From Nitrospira sp. CG24A (lineage in GTDB: Bacteria; Nitrospirota; Nitrospiria; Nitrospirales; Nitrospiraceae): a stretch of 35,661 bases of DNA. The notes below the pieces were generated by a model that was not told the origin of the DNA, did no database searches, and was given only the letters and a program-made list of their open reading frames with translations. A program made the translations under genes and the position numbers. Position 1 is the first letter of the stretch. Every line of letters begins with the position of its first letter. Shown here piece by piece: positions 23,709 to 33,086 of the stretch. The DNA lies in contig NEWT02000033.1 in NCBI GenBank assembly GCA_002869925.2, forward strand, positions 60,734 through 96,394, written 5' to 3'.

Positions 23709-25103
23709 GTGTTCATGGCAATTACCTGGTCCCCCGATACTGTCTGGCTGCTCATGCAGAAGGCATGGTGGTTTCTCATCGTGCTTGGCGTGCTCGTCGC
23801 ATTCCATGAACTCGGGCATTTCTTGGCCGCTCGCTGGGTCGGCGTCAAAGTCCTCAAATTTTCACTTGGATTCGGGCCGAAACTCTTCGGCAGAAAAATG
23901 GGCGAAACCGAATACCTCCTCTCGGCCATTCCCCTCGGTGGCTATGTCAAATTGTTCGGCGAAGATGAGACCGAGGCCACCACACAAGAAGATCGTGCGC
24001 GATCGTTTGCACACCAAAGCTTATGGGGCAAAGTCCTGATCGTCGCTGCAGGACCTGGGTTTAACTTCATCCTGGCCTATCTCATTTTTGCCGGATGGCT
24101 CGCGACCGGCGCCCCGCTTCCGATTCCATCATTTCAGGATCTCACCCCCGACGTTGAAGCGATGGTGCCCGGTTCTCCAGCCGATACCGCAGGCATGCAA
24201 ATCGGAGATCATATAAGCGGTGTCAACGGACACGATATTTCGACAAGGGCGGAACTCTTCGACGCAGTGGCGAAGAGTAAAGGGCAGCCGCTGACCCTTG
24301 AGATCAAACGAGGAGAACAGAGTAAAGCGCTGACCGTTACGCCCGCAATTTCACCCAGACCACAGCCCGCTGCGCAAGAACCCCTCTACTATCTCGGCAT
24401 TGAAGACGCGCCGCCCCTGGTCACGTCAGTAGTACAGAGTTCTCCTGCGGCAAAAGCCGGGATTCAAGTTGGGGACCATGTCGTCAAGATCGAAAGCCAA
24501 ACGATCCATACGTGGTTCCAGATGACTAGCCTGGTAAGAGAGAGCCCCAACCGCGAACTGCACATAGAAGTCTTACGGGATGGACAACGAGTCTCTCTGA
24601 CTGTGACACCTTCTGCCGAAAAAGAGATGGTCAACGGCCAGTCTGTGGAAGTCGGCAAGATCGGCCTTGCAGGACCGGGCAGCCGGTCACTGATACGCTC
24701 CAGCACTCCCTTGCTATCGCTGTATGACGGCTTGAGAGCCACATGGGGCTTGACCGAGCTGACGGTCATCGGTCTCTACAAGATGATCGTTGGGGATATC
24801 TCCAGTAAAAACATCGGGGGGCCGCTGACGATTGCAAATATATCTGGAGAAGCCGCTGCGCAGGGCGCCTCAAACGTCATCTATCTCATCGCCATGCTGA
24901 GTATCAATCTAGGGGTCCTCAATCTACTGCCCATTCCTATTCTCGACGGTGGACATCTCTTGTTTTTTCTGATTGAGGGCATCCTCCGCAAACCACTCGG
25001 TGAGCGCCAGAGAGAACTCGCGCAACAGGCCGGACTCGTGCTATTAGTGGGTATCATGATCTTTGCGTTCTGGAATGACATCGAGCGAATCTTCCTTAAA
25101 TAG
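23709..25103 (+). CDS. rseP: RIP metalloprotease RseP (site-2 protease)
   Basis: The product has 464 residues. It is an inner-membrane zinc protease that cuts substrates such as anti-sigma factors within the membrane during envelope stress. HELGH in the first membrane helix (His33, Glu34, His37) and LNLLPIPILDGG near the C-terminus provide the zinc ligands. Two PDZ domains lie between: about 125-210 (MVPGSPADTAGMQIGDHI) and 215-300 (VVQSSPAAKAGIQVGDHVV). The GxxxG-type segment FSLGFGPKLFG is also typical. GTG 23709 has AAGGAG eight bases ahead, better placed than for ATG 23715. Confidence 0.95.
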   Translation: MFMAITWSPDTVWLLMQKAWWFLIVLGVLVAFHELGHFLAARWVGVKVLKFSLGFGPKLFGRKMGETEYLLSAIPLGGYVKLFGEDETEATTQEDRARSFAHQSLWGKVLIVAAGPGFNFILAYLIFAGWLATGAPLPIPSFQDLTPDVEAMVPGSPADTAGMQIGDHISGVNGHDISTRAELFDAVAKSKGQPLTLEIKRGEQSKALTVTPAISPRPQPAAQEPLYYLGIEDAPPLVTSVVQSSPAAKAGIQVGDHVVKIESQTIHTWFQMTSLVRESPNRELHIEVLRDGQRVSLTVTPSAEKEMVNGQSVEVGKIGLAGPGSRSLIRSSTPLLSLYDGLRATWGLTELTVIGLYKMIVGDISSKNIGGPLTIANISGEAAAQGASNVIYLIAMLSINLGVLNLLPIPILDGGHLLFFLIEGILRKPLGERQRELAQQAGLVLLVGIMIFAFWNDIERIFLK

Positions 25104-25225
25104 GACAAGAGTTCGAACGTCTCAATGTCGAACTCATTATGCTTGCAAAACATTTCCTCTCTCACCGATGTGTCAGATGCGATGACCTTCAGGCCTGATG
25201 ACTTTTCCGCCTCTCTCACAACATC

Positions 25226-26926
25226 ATGAGAACATCTCAACTCTTAATCCCCACATTGCGAGAAGCCCCCGGCGAAGCGGAAACCGTCAGCCATACGCTC
25301 ATGCTCCGAGCCGGTCTGATTCGCAAAGTGGCAGCAGGCATCTACACCTACCTTCCACTCGGGCTTCGGGTCATTCGAAAAGTTGAACAGATCATCCGGG
25401 AGGAAATGAATCGGGCGGGAGCCCAGGAGCTCCTGATGCCCATCGCTTCTCCCGCAGAATTATGGCAAGAAACCGGCCGATGGAGTTTTTACGGCAAGGA
25501 ATTAGTCCGGTTCAAAGACCGCCACGAGCGCGAGTTTTGCTTGGGGCCGACCCATGAAGAAGTGATTACAGATCTATTCAGGCGTGAAGTTCGTTCCTAT
25601 CGGCAGATGCCGCTGAACTTCTATCAAATCCAAACCAAGTTTCGAGATGAAATCCGTCCCCGCTTCGGACTCATGCGCGGGCGTGAATTCATCATGAAGG
25701 ACGCCTACAGCTTCGATCAAGACGAAACAAGCGCCAGGGTCAGCTATCAAAAAATGTATGATGCCTATCATCGTATCTTCACCCGCTGTGGCCTCACCTT
25801 CCGTGCCGTGGAAGCCGACACAGGCCTGATCGGCGGCAGCTCCTCTCATGAGTTCATGGTGCTTGCAGACACAGGTGAAAACACCATCGTCTACAGCGAT
25901 ACCGGCACCTACGCCGCCAACATCGAGCAGGCTGAAGTGCTGCCTCCTACCGATATAGACACCGAAGTCGCGCGGCCACTTCGCTCCGTCCAAACGCCCC
26001 ACTGCCGGACCGTCGACGACGTGACAAAATTCCTGAACGTGTCCCCAGCGCATCTGGTAAAAACACTCCTCTATTCGATAGGAACAGACACGGTCGCCGT
26101 GCTGATACGGGGAGACCATGAGGCGAACGAGGTCAAGATTCAACGATTCCTACGAGTGACGGATCTTGCGCTTGCAGATCCTGCCGTTGTCGAGCGCGTC
26201 ACTGGCGCACCGGTTGGGTTTGCCGGCCCCATAGGCCTACAACACGTCAGAATCATTGCCGACCACGCGGTCAAAGCCATACGTAACGTGATCGTCGGGG
26301 CCAATCAGCGTGACACGCACTATGTCGATGCCAATTGGGATCGCGACTTTCAGGTCGAGCAGTTTGCCGATCTCCGCAGCGCGTGTGTAGGAGATCAGTC
26401 ACCGAAAAAAGACGGAACGTTGAAGACGACAAAAGGCATTGAAGTCGGACATGTCTTTATGCTTGGCACCAAATATAGCGAAGCCATGAAAGCCTCCTTC
26501 CTGGATCTTCATGGGAACGAGTGCCTCGCCGTGATGGGATGCTACGGCATCGGGGTCGGCAGAACTGCCGCGTCAGCAATTGAACAGAACCACGACGCAA
26601 AAGGGATAATCTGGCCTTATCCGATCGCGCCGTTCCATGTCCATCTCCTTCCGCTCACCCAATCAGCACACACCGCCACCATCACCGCGCAGCTCTACGA
26701 CGAACTGCAGGCGGCAGGGCTCGAAGTTCTCTGGGATGACCGCGACGAACGGGCAGGCGTAAAGTTCAACGATGCGGACCTGATAGGCGCTCCGTTTCAA
26801 ATCGTTGTGGGAGACAAGGGCCTCGCCGAAGGAGTGGTCGAGGTTAAAACTCGAAAGGACGGAGTAAAACTCAAGCTGCCTCCGGCACACGTCACCGCGC
26901 ATCTACTTCAACGACGATCAAGCTGA
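25226..26926 (+). CDS. proS: Prolyl-tRNA synthetase, bacterial type with editing domain
   Basis: The product has 566 residues, the full length of the bacterial class. It charges tRNA-Pro and clears mischarged Ala-tRNA-Pro. Class II motif 1 lies near residues 60-80 and motif 2 at FRDEIRPRFGLMRGREFIMKDAYSF (split here only by the reader's view). A YbaK-like insertion of about 180 residues follows (from about 225, with HLVKTLLYSIG and LIRGDHEANEVK). Motif 3 is CYGIGVGRTAASAIEQ, and an anticodon-binding domain ends the chain. It follows rseP after a 122-base gap with no clear signals, an order seen in many bacteria. Confidence 0.96.
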   Translation: MRTSQLLIPTLREAPGEAETVSHTLMLRAGLIRKVAAGIYTYLPLGLRVIRKVEQIIREEMNRAGAQELLMPIASPAELWQETGRWSFYGKELVRFKDRHEREFCLGPTHEEVITDLFRREVRSYRQMPLNFYQIQTKFRDEIRPRFGLMRGREFIMKDAYSFDQDETSARVSYQKMYDAYHRIFTRCGLTFRAVEADTGLIGGSSSHEFMVLADTGENTIVYSDTGTYAANIEQAEVLPPTDIDTEVARPLRSVQTPHCRTVDDVTKFLNVSPAHLVKTLLYSIGTDTVAVLIRGDHEANEVKIQRFLRVTDLALADPAVVERVTGAPVGFAGPIGLQHVRIIADHAVKAIRNVIVGANQRDTHYVDANWDRDFQVEQFADLRSACVGDQSPKKDGTLKTTKGIEVGHVFMLGTKYSEAMKASFLDLHGNECLAVMGCYGIGVGRTAASAIEQNHDAKGIIWPYPIAPFHVHLLPLTQSAHTATITAQLYDELQAAGLEVLWDDRDERAGVKFNDADLIGAPFQIVVGDKGLAEGVVEVKTRKDGVKLKLPPAHVTAHLLQRRSS

Positions 26927-27138
26927 ATGCCCTCTCACTCACCAATGGATTGATTGTCCATTTTGCTACTTCCGTCACCATTCCCAGTCTGAAACTGCCT
27001 TTTCCTTGCCTTCCAACCTCGATCAGCTACACTGAATTTCAATCCTTGCATCACAGCATGTGGATCACAGACATTCTACGCACGCTTCAATGAGCGTACG
27101 ACGATCGTCTTCATGGATGAAGGCTGGGAGCCCTTGAA

Positions 27139-29454
27139 ATGGAAGCCAATCCTGTCGCCAAAAGCCCTCAAGACCTTCAGCAGAAAATAGCATTCTCTGA
27201 ACATGTCAAGCGCATCACGGACCAAATCCATGCGGCGCGCGATCTTGACTATATTCTCCTCGATCTGCGCAAAGAAGTGCTCAGCGTCTTCGATGCCGAA
27301 GACCTCACCATCTTTGCGTTCGATCCGGAAAAGAAAGAGATTTTTTCTAAAGCCCCTCACATCGATAGCGTCGAGGAATTCCGCATTCCGATCTCAGAAC
27401 AAAGCCTGGCGGGGTTCTGCGCAAAATATCTCCGGCCAGTGAGCATCGCCGACGCGTACAATATCGCAGAGCTACAGGGCGTCCACCCCGCACTCGTCCA
27501 TGACACAACCTATGACAAACGGACCGGATTCAAAACGAAACAAGTTTTGACCTATCCGATCGTCGCAGACAACAAGTATTTGATGGGTGTCCTCCAACTT
27601 CTCAATAAAAAAACCGGCGGGCGATTTACACGAAAAGACGAAGAGTCCGTCGCGGAGATTGCAAAAGCACTCGGCATTGCCTTCTTCAACCTTCGCAAAG
27701 TCTCAAAGAAAAACCCGAGTAAGTTCGACCGTCTGGTCTCGAACAAGCACATTGCCCAGAACGACTTGGATAACGCTATTGCCGAGTCAAAAAAGGGGCT
27801 ATCAGACTTCGAGGGTATCTTAATCGAAAAGTACAAGGTGCCGAAAAGCGAGATCGGAAAATCGCTTGCCCAGTTTCACAAATGCCCCTATATCGAATAC
27901 AGCGAACGCACACTCGTCGACATCGAACTCCTGAAAAACCTCAACGTCGATTACCTCAAGAAGAACCATTGGATGCCTCTCAAGCGTGACCGAACTGCCA
28001 TCGAAATTCTCACGGATGACCCGAGTGATCTTGATCGCGTGGCGGATATAAAAAGGACGTTCCCTGGCCTGAACATTCGCTTTGCCATCAGTCTTCGTCG
28101 TGATATTGCCCAGTTCCTCGGTTCCGCTACAGGACAGGCAGACACGAACCTCACCCGAAAGCTGGACGAAAACGTCTCCGATATTCTTGGCGAGCTCGTC
28201 AACGAAGCCCAGGAAGCGGCCACTGAAGACGCCGGAGGCGGCCTCGATGAAAACGATAACGCTATCGTGCGACTTGCCAATCAGATCATCGCAGATGCGT
28301 ACCGACAAGGCGCCTCTGATATTCATGTCGAACCCTATGGCGAAAAACGTGAAACTCTTGTCCGATTTCGAGTCGATGGAGACTGTTTCGAGTACATGAA
28401 GATTCCGCAAAGCTATCGACGCGCCATCGTCTCGCGCCTAAAAATTATGGCCAGCCTCGATATTGCAGAACGGCGCAAACCTCAGGACGGTAAGATCAAA
28501 TTTAAATTGTCGGAGAGCAAGGACATCGAGTTACGTGTCGCGACCATTCCAACTGCCGGATACAACGAAGACGTGGTCATGCGCATCCTCGCCGCGAGCG
28601 AACCCTTGCCACTCGACAAAATGGGATTCTCGGAGCGAAATCTGACCGCCATCAAGGAGATCGCTGCAAAACCCTACGGCATTATTCTCTGCGTCGGGCC
28701 GACCGGATCAGGAAAAACCACAACTCTGCATTCGGTCCTTGGCTTCATCAATACGCCGGACATCAAGATCTGGACGGCTGAGGATCCCGTCGAAATCACT
28801 CAATACGGTCTCCGGCAAGTTCAAGTTCAGCCAAAGATCGATTTCACTTTTGCCAAAGCCATGCGCGCCTTTCTTCGGGCCGATCCTGACGTGATCATGG
28901 TTGGAGAAATGCGAGATAAAGAAACGGCAGAAATCGGCATTGAAGCCTCATTGACCGGACACCTCGTCATGAGCACCCTCCACACAAATAGTGCAGTAGA
29001 AACGGTCACTCGACTTCTCGATATGGGCTGCGATTCGTTTAGTTTTGCCGATGCAATGTTGGGAGTTCTCGCCCAGCGGCTCACTCGCCGAATTTGCAAG
29101 GACTGCAAGGAGCAGTACGTCGGAACAGCGGTAGAATACGAAGAAATCCGCCAGGGCTATGGGCCTAACCATTGGGATAAGCTTGGAATCCCACAAGACA
29201 ATACGTTCCGTCTGGCCCGAGGAAAGGGATGTGAAACCTGCAACCGTACTGGGTTTAAGGGACGTGTCGCCCTCCATGAGCTGCTTCTGGGATCGGACAC
29301 GCTCAAACGCTTGATTCAGAGCAAGGCGAGAACTGAAGAGATGCTACAAGCTGCCATTGAAGAGGGCATGACCACCCTTTTGCAGGACGGGGTTCAGAAA
29401 GTCCTACTTGGCCATACCACGTTTAAAGACGTCAAATCGGTTGCCATCAAGTAA
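27139..29454 (+). CDS. GAF-containing PilB/GspE-type assembly ATPase
   Basis: The product has 771 residues. Domains in order: GAF (about 20-185, FDAEDLTIFAFDPEKKEIF ... LMGVLQLLNKKTGG); an MshE-N/GspE-N type domain (about 200-330, GKSLAQFHKCPYIEY); and a secretion ATPase (about 370-765). The ATPase has Walker A GPTGSGKTTT (520-529), the Asp box around WTAEDPVEITQYG, Walker B RADPDVIMVGEMRD, the His box TGHLVMSTLHTNSA, and a four-Cys zinc site (CKDCKEQY and CETCNRTG). Such ATPases extend type IV pili or drive type II secretion. The extra GAF domain suggests control by a small ligand. GGGAG eight bases before ATG 27139 supports the start. No other pilus genes lie in this window. Confidence 0.88.
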   Translation: MEANPVAKSPQDLQQKIAFSEHVKRITDQIHAARDLDYILLDLRKEVLSVFDAEDLTIFAFDPEKKEIFSKAPHIDSVEEFRIPISEQSLAGFCAKYLRPVSIADAYNIAELQGVHPALVHDTTYDKRTGFKTKQVLTYPIVADNKYLMGVLQLLNKKTGGRFTRKDEESVAEIAKALGIAFFNLRKVSKKNPSKFDRLVSNKHIAQNDLDNAIAESKKGLSDFEGILIEKYKVPKSEIGKSLAQFHKCPYIEYSERTLVDIELLKNLNVDYLKKNHWMPLKRDRTAIEILTDDPSDLDRVADIKRTFPGLNIRFAISLRRDIAQFLGSATGQADTNLTRKLDENVSDILGELVNEAQEAATEDAGGGLDENDNAIVRLANQIIADAYRQGASDIHVEPYGEKRETLVRFRVDGDCFEYMKIPQSYRRAIVSRLKIMASLDIAERRKPQDGKIKFKLSESKDIELRVATIPTAGYNEDVVMRILAASEPLPLDKMGFSERNLTAIKEIAAKPYGIILCVGPTGSGKTTTLHSVLGFINTPDIKIWTAEDPVEITQYGLRQVQVQPKIDFTFAKAMRAFLRADPDVIMVGEMRDKETAEIGIEASLTGHLVMSTLHTNSAVETVTRLLDMGCDSFSFADAMLGVLAQRLTRRICKDCKEQYVGTAVEYEEIRQGYGPNHWDKLGIPQDNTFRLARGKGCETCNRTGFKGRVALHELLLGSDTLKRLIQSKARTEEMLQAAIEEGMTTLLQDGVQKVLLGHTTFKDVKSVAIK

Positions 29455-29883
29455 TCTGGCTCAAAGTACTCAGGTCACGCAGAATAACGAATGCATTACT
29501 CCATTGTTTTCATTTCATACGAAACACGCCCGCCCCATTACCTTCGCCCCATCACCTGAATAGATTTTAGCCTACGAGGCTTCTAACGCCTCCTCCGCTC
29601 TATGGATAGCGATTCGCAGTCGTACTCGAAGCGTCTGTATTTCAGAAAAAAAGAAAACTTTCATGCTTTGGATGGTTCTTCCTGAATCATCAACCTTGTT
29701 CAAGGACTGATACGCCGTGAAACAAGAGCATGCCATGGACCTGAAGAATTCTGTGTCTCGGTCATACCACAAAATGTACTTGCACTGTACTCTGTGAAGA
29801 GACGCGAGACAGAAGCATGAATCGTTGAGTGACGCGCAAGTCCCACCATTCACCTCAGCCAATCTGCCTCTCACCTGCGGCGA
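29455..29883. other. Intergenic stretch between the PilB-like gene and an IS remnant
   Basis: There is no confident gene, terminator or RNA here. The only coding-like signal is the minus-strand frame at 29572-29874, listed separately. AT content rises compared with the preceding genes. Confidence 0.5.
29572..29874 (-). CDS. Doubtful small protein or gene remnant
   Basis: The frame allows 100 residues. The last 60 or so look protein-like: helical and charged (FFRSMACSCFTAYQSLN, EIQTLRVRLRIAIHRAEEA). The first 30 are Cys-rich and unconvincing. The frame begins 10 bases from an insertion-sequence remnant, so the gene's true 5' end may have been lost. Internal ATG codons (for example MACSCFTAYQ) could be starts. 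No family was recognised. Confidence 0.3.
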   Translation of the reverse strand: MRGRLAEVNGGTCASLNDSCFCLASLHRVQCKYILWYDRDTEFFRSMACSCFTAYQSLNKVDDSGRTIQSMKVFFFSEIQTLRVRLRIAIHRAEEALEAS

Positions 29884-30305
29884 ACCAGTTTCTGACAGGC
29901 TATCTGCCGATCTACAATCAGCGCGTCACTGTTCCGCCACCCCAGGTCGCCGATCTGCATCGCCTCCGTCCTGCGAGCTGCGATCTGGACCGGAGCCTGT
30001 GGCTCAAGACCCCACGAGGCCGCGTCGGGATTGGACGGTGGCCCACCACGGGTACCTCTACCAGGTGCGGACCAATGTCAGGGCGCCCCTCGTGCTCGTG
30101 GAAGAGCGTGTGGATGGGGACCATGCGGATCACGCACCAGGGTCGGCCGCTCGCCTTTCACGCGATCATATCACGGCCCGTGAAGGTGGTTGAGGCCAAG
30201 ACGGTTCACTCACCCCGGCGCCCGGTCACGCCGAGGCCTGACCATCCGTGGCGCAAGCGCCTGCGGCCAGAACGCACAAGCCACGCGGCGGCGGCCGGAA
30301 CATAA
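29884..30305 (+). pseudogene. Broken 3' end of a transposase gene (ISNCY-like)
   Basis: The segment encodes the C-terminal part of a transposase with two frame changes. It starts NQFLTGYLPIYNQRVTVPP, continues after about 30015 in a second frame as RRDWTVAHHGYLYQV, and returns near 30117 to the first frame as ITHQGRPLAFHAI, ending in a basic tail (PWRKRLRPERTSHAAAA). The N-terminal and catalytic regions are absent. From memory the tail resembles ISNCY-family transposases common in Nitrospira; this was not checked. The gene cannot be functional. Confidence 0.72.
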
Positions 30306-30309
30306 CACC

Positions 30310-30358
30310 GGACATTTCTACTTGGGGAGGAAGAGGACATTTCTATTTGGGCTTGACA
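30310..30358. mobile_element. Right end of the IS remnant with a doubled 17-base motif
   Basis: GGACATTTCTACTTGGG (30310-30326) and GGACATTTCTATTTGGG (30335-30351) are direct copies with one difference, directly downstream of the transposase remnant. Reading inwards the outer copy gives TGTCAAGCCCAAATAG, a plausible terminal repeat. No matching left end was found. Confidence 0.55.
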
Positions 30359-30628
30359 CAAGCTAACTACACCATTTGACTCCCACCATGACCCATGGTA
30401 CTCTGATCCACACTAACAAGTTAACACTAGCCTTAGTGCGCATCGAGTTTCATTTAATGATTTCAGCGCAACGACTTGTGAATAGCCAGTGCGCTTTCGA
30501 TCCTTCGCATTCAGCGCATAGATGCCAGACGAATAGATGGACGGAACATGGTATTTCCATCTGGTCCCTCTGATCTCAATCGGATGGTATTCCACAATGG
30601 AAACAACCAGTTCCATAAAGGAGCATGT
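30359..30628. other. Leader region between the IS end and a small basic gene
   Basis: No gene is recognised. An open frame from 30548 runs into the gene at 30629, but the ribosome-binding site inside it points to 30629 as the start. No clear promoter was seen. Confidence 0.45.
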
Positions 30629-30904
30629 ATGAAGCTATCCTCTGGATGGCGAGCCGACAAAACGAGAAAGAATCGTGCACGGGCGACACGAAAGCCAAAG
30701 ATTCGTTGGGAGGTGCTTGGCCTACCCAATCCTCTTGATAACAGCCTAAGGACTTCAATGGAAGATATCCGTCGGCAAGTGTCAAACATGGCAAGCCGTG
30801 GGTTCGGCCAGGGTACCCGGTCACGCACAGCTGAGCGAGAAGCTAAGACTACTGGCCATGCTCCTGACTCAAGCAACAAGAGACGGCGTGGTGTGGCAGA
30901 ATAA
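30629..30904 (+). CDS. Small basic protein of unknown function
   Basis: The product has 91 residues and is very rich in Lys and Arg (WRADKTRKNRARATRKPKIR near the start, SNKRRRGVAE at the end). It has no hydrophobic segment. AAGGAG five bases before ATG 30629 is a strong ribosome-binding site and decides the start. The composition would suit a nucleic-acid- or ribosome-associated protein, which is inference only. It is followed 93 bases later by a second small basic gene on the same strand. Confidence 0.6.
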   Translation: MKLSSGWRADKTRKNRARATRKPKIRWEVLGLPNPLDNSLRTSMEDIRRQVSNMASRGFGQGTRSRTAEREAKTTGHAPDSSNKRRRGVAE

Positions 30905-30997
30905 TCCTAGTCCTCAATGAAAAGAATTTGCTGGAAACCCTAATAGACAGCAAGCAATTGGCGATTTAATATGAGTTGCTAGACCAAGGAGGACACC

Positions 30998-31189
30998 ATC
31001 GGACGAGCAGGGAAAACCACCATCGCAAAACGTGACCGCGAGAAGGCAAAGCAAATTCAGCGGCGTGAAAAAGATGCCCGTCGAGAACAGCGTAAAACTG
31101 AGAAACCGGTTCGCCCATTAAATACAGATGCAGGGGAAGATCCAGATTTGGCAGGGCTTCAATGGGGCCCCCAAGAGCCTCTGTATTAA
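30998..31189 (+). CDS. Small charged protein apparently starting at ATC
   Basis: The frame encodes 63 residues: GRAGKTTIAKRDREKAKQ, a Lys/Arg/Glu-rich helix, then an acidic end with DPDLAGLQWGPQEPLY. A near-perfect AAGGAGG (30986-30992) stands five bases before an ATC at 30998, where a start is expected. An in-frame TAG lies 18 bases upstream of that ATC. There is no ATG, GTG or TTG near the beginning. The ending resembles small proteins I recall from Nitrospira. Either ATC is used as a rare start codon, or an ATG has mutated, or the base is a sequencing error. Confidence 0.55.
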   Translation: MGRAGKTTIAKRDREKAKQIQRREKDARREQRKTEKPVRPLNTDAGEDPDLAGLQWGPQEPLY

Positions 31190-31486
31190 CGGTAACGTAA
31201 GCATAAGTCTCATACTTCACTCTCCCCGTGCTCGCCTTATAAAATGGTTACCAGCTAACCGTCGTCTAATGTTGTTGAGTCGCTAGTAGGCGATATCTGC
31301 TATGCTGTTGCGTCAAGTTATCTCTCAATAAATTTGTGCAAACAGCCTGGCCTCAATCGCCTATATCCAGCCTTCATATCTAGCGCAGAGCGTGAGCATT
31401 TTTGATGAGGCATATCCACTCTGTTTGATCTCCTCTAGCCGTACGGTTCTAATTTTAGAATTACGTCATCCTCCGATACGACAGAG
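31190..31486. other. Intergenic stretch between convergent genes
   Basis: No gene or RNA is recognised. A short AT-rich palindrome, TTCTAATTTTAGAA (31447-31460), lies 26 bases beyond the helicase stop and has no T-run suited to termination. Confidence 0.45.
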
Positions 31487-32710
31487 TCAATTGATGCCCG
31501 CTTTGGTCTTCCTCTGGTAGCCCCACTGCGGACGATCACCTCTTGGCCGTTCAGTCATTCTCACGTACGACCGATCAAGAAGGCTGGGGCTTCCCTCCGC
31601 CAATGGCAGAGAGTTCCCCAACAACGTTTCGATCGCGCAGAGCTGATCACGATCCTCAAAGGTCACAAAACTTGTGGCTCGCCCAGTCATCTTCATTCGA
31701 GCTGTCCGTCCAATGCGATGGATATAGTCCTCCGGGCAGTTTGGCATATCATAATTGACCACGTGGCCAATATTGGCTACATCAATTCCCCTGGCTGCAA
31801 TATCCGTCGCAACAAGAATTCTGACCTGCCCTCGCTTAAATCCGTCGAGAGCACGAAGGCGTTGAGGCAGACTTCTGTCTCCATGAATGACCGCAGCACG
31901 ATGACCAGCCTGCTCAAGGGCCTGACCGAGCCGATCGACCCGACTCTTTGTCCGAGCGAATATCAGGACTGTCCCTCGTTCCGTCGCCAGCAACGATACC
32001 AACAGCTTCGTTTTCTCCTGAGAACTCGTATGATGCACCGTCTGCGTCACACCTTCAGCCGTCGTTGAGGCAGGTGTTATCATCACACGAACAGCTCCGC
32101 GCAAGCTTGTTTGAACCAGGTGGGTCACATCTGTCTGAATCGTGGCAGAAAAAAGTAAGGTCTGTCTCTCTATCGGCAATGCGTCAAGAATCTGATTAAT
32201 CTGTGGGGCGAAACCCATATCAAGCATACGGTCGGCTTCATCGAGCACCAGAATCTTCATCGGAGCCAAGTTGACCGTCCCATTCCACATATGGTCCAGC
32301 AAACGCCCTGGCGTGGCGACCAGAACATCGGGCCGTTGGCGTAACCCTCTGATCTGCGCCTGCATGTCGCTCCCCCCTACGATGACCGTAGCAGAGATGT
32401 TGTGGCTCCGACCGAGCTTCTCAATTGCGCCAGAAATCTGCATGGCCAATTCTCGCGTCGGTGCGAGAATCAAAGCTTGCGGTTGACCTTTTGGCAGGGC
32501 TGCAAGCCGTTCGATCATGGGAATAACAAATGCAGCAGTCTTCCCCGTACCCGTTTGTGCACATCCAATGACATCCCGGCCCTCAAGAGCTGGTGGAATC
32601 GCTTGAGCCTGAATTGGAGTGGGAACCACCAGGCCGGCTGCGGCTAAATCCCGCAAGAGCGGTTCAGACAGACCAAGGGTATGAAAACTCGTGTGAACAG
32701 AAGTATGCAA
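31487..32710 (-). CDS. DEAD-box RNA helicase (RhlE-like)
   Basis: The product has 407 residues. It unwinds short RNA duplexes with ATP. Motifs in order: Q motif (FHTLGLSEPLL ... PTPIQAQAIP), Walker A AQTGTGKT (51-58), PTRELA, TPGRLLDH, DEAD (157-160), SAT (188-190), then the second domain with TVLIFARTKSRVD, ATDIAARGIDV and HRIGRTAR. The tail is short and basic, nearest to RhlE among known groups. The start is TTG 32710, with AAAGGA seven bases upstream; no better start exists. In several bacteria such helicases are induced by cold, and a desaturase and an RRM protein are encoded nearby. Confidence 0.93.
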   Translation of the reverse strand: MHTSVHTSFHTLGLSEPLLRDLAAAGLVVPTPIQAQAIPPALEGRDVIGCAQTGTGKTAAFVIPMIERLAALPKGQPQALILAPTRELAMQISGAIEKLGRSHNISATVIVGGSDMQAQIRGLRQRPDVLVATPGRLLDHMWNGTVNLAPMKILVLDEADRMLDMGFAPQINQILDALPIERQTLLFSATIQTDVTHLVQTSLRGAVRVMITPASTTAEGVTQTVHHTSSQEKTKLLVSLLATERGTVLIFARTKSRVDRLGQALEQAGHRAAVIHGDRSLPQRLRALDGFKRGQVRILVATDIAARGIDVANIGHVVNYDMPNCPEDYIHRIGRTARMKMTGRATSFVTFEDRDQLCAIETLLGNSLPLAEGSPSLLDRSYVRMTERPRGDRPQWGYQRKTKAGIN

Positions 32711-33086
32711 TGCACTATCCTTTCAGTGTGATCGCATGAAGACAGGATCAGAGAATCAAGGGGAGAGAAACCGGGAAGGCATCAACTCCGACAGGACCTA
32801 GTCGCGATGCGATCGCGAAGTCCGTTATGGTGTATACCGCGGTGTCGCCGGACTACTGCAACAATCACGTGGAAGTCATCGTACAGTAAGCCCTCTCTGT
32901 CGTCAACTTTCTTGAAAAGAAGCTTCGTTAGCACATGATCTGTCCGCTTTAGGATACGCCACAAGGAGGGTCACATGGCGGGACCTGGTCCTATCGCAGG
33001 GCCAAGAATATCCGCAGGATGCCGGACACTTGGCCTAAGCCCATAGTAGAAACGACAGCACAACCCATTGCCGGACATGATGTGAT
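32711..33086. other. Intergenic region upstream of the helicase
   Basis: Apart from the helicase ribosome-binding site, nothing definite was found. A short plus-strand frame at about 32809-32886 reads like protein but matches nothing I know. The last part may belong to the IS5-like remnant that follows. Confidence 0.4.

Noticed and set aside
24881-25240. Minus-strand frame of 119 residues between rseP and proS
   Set aside because: Two thirds lie antisense to rseP. The remaining part looks faintly protein-like but has no recognisable motif.
31447-31460. Intrinsic terminator for the helicase gene
   Set aside because: The palindrome is AT-only in its stem and has no suitable T-run, so its stability would be low.
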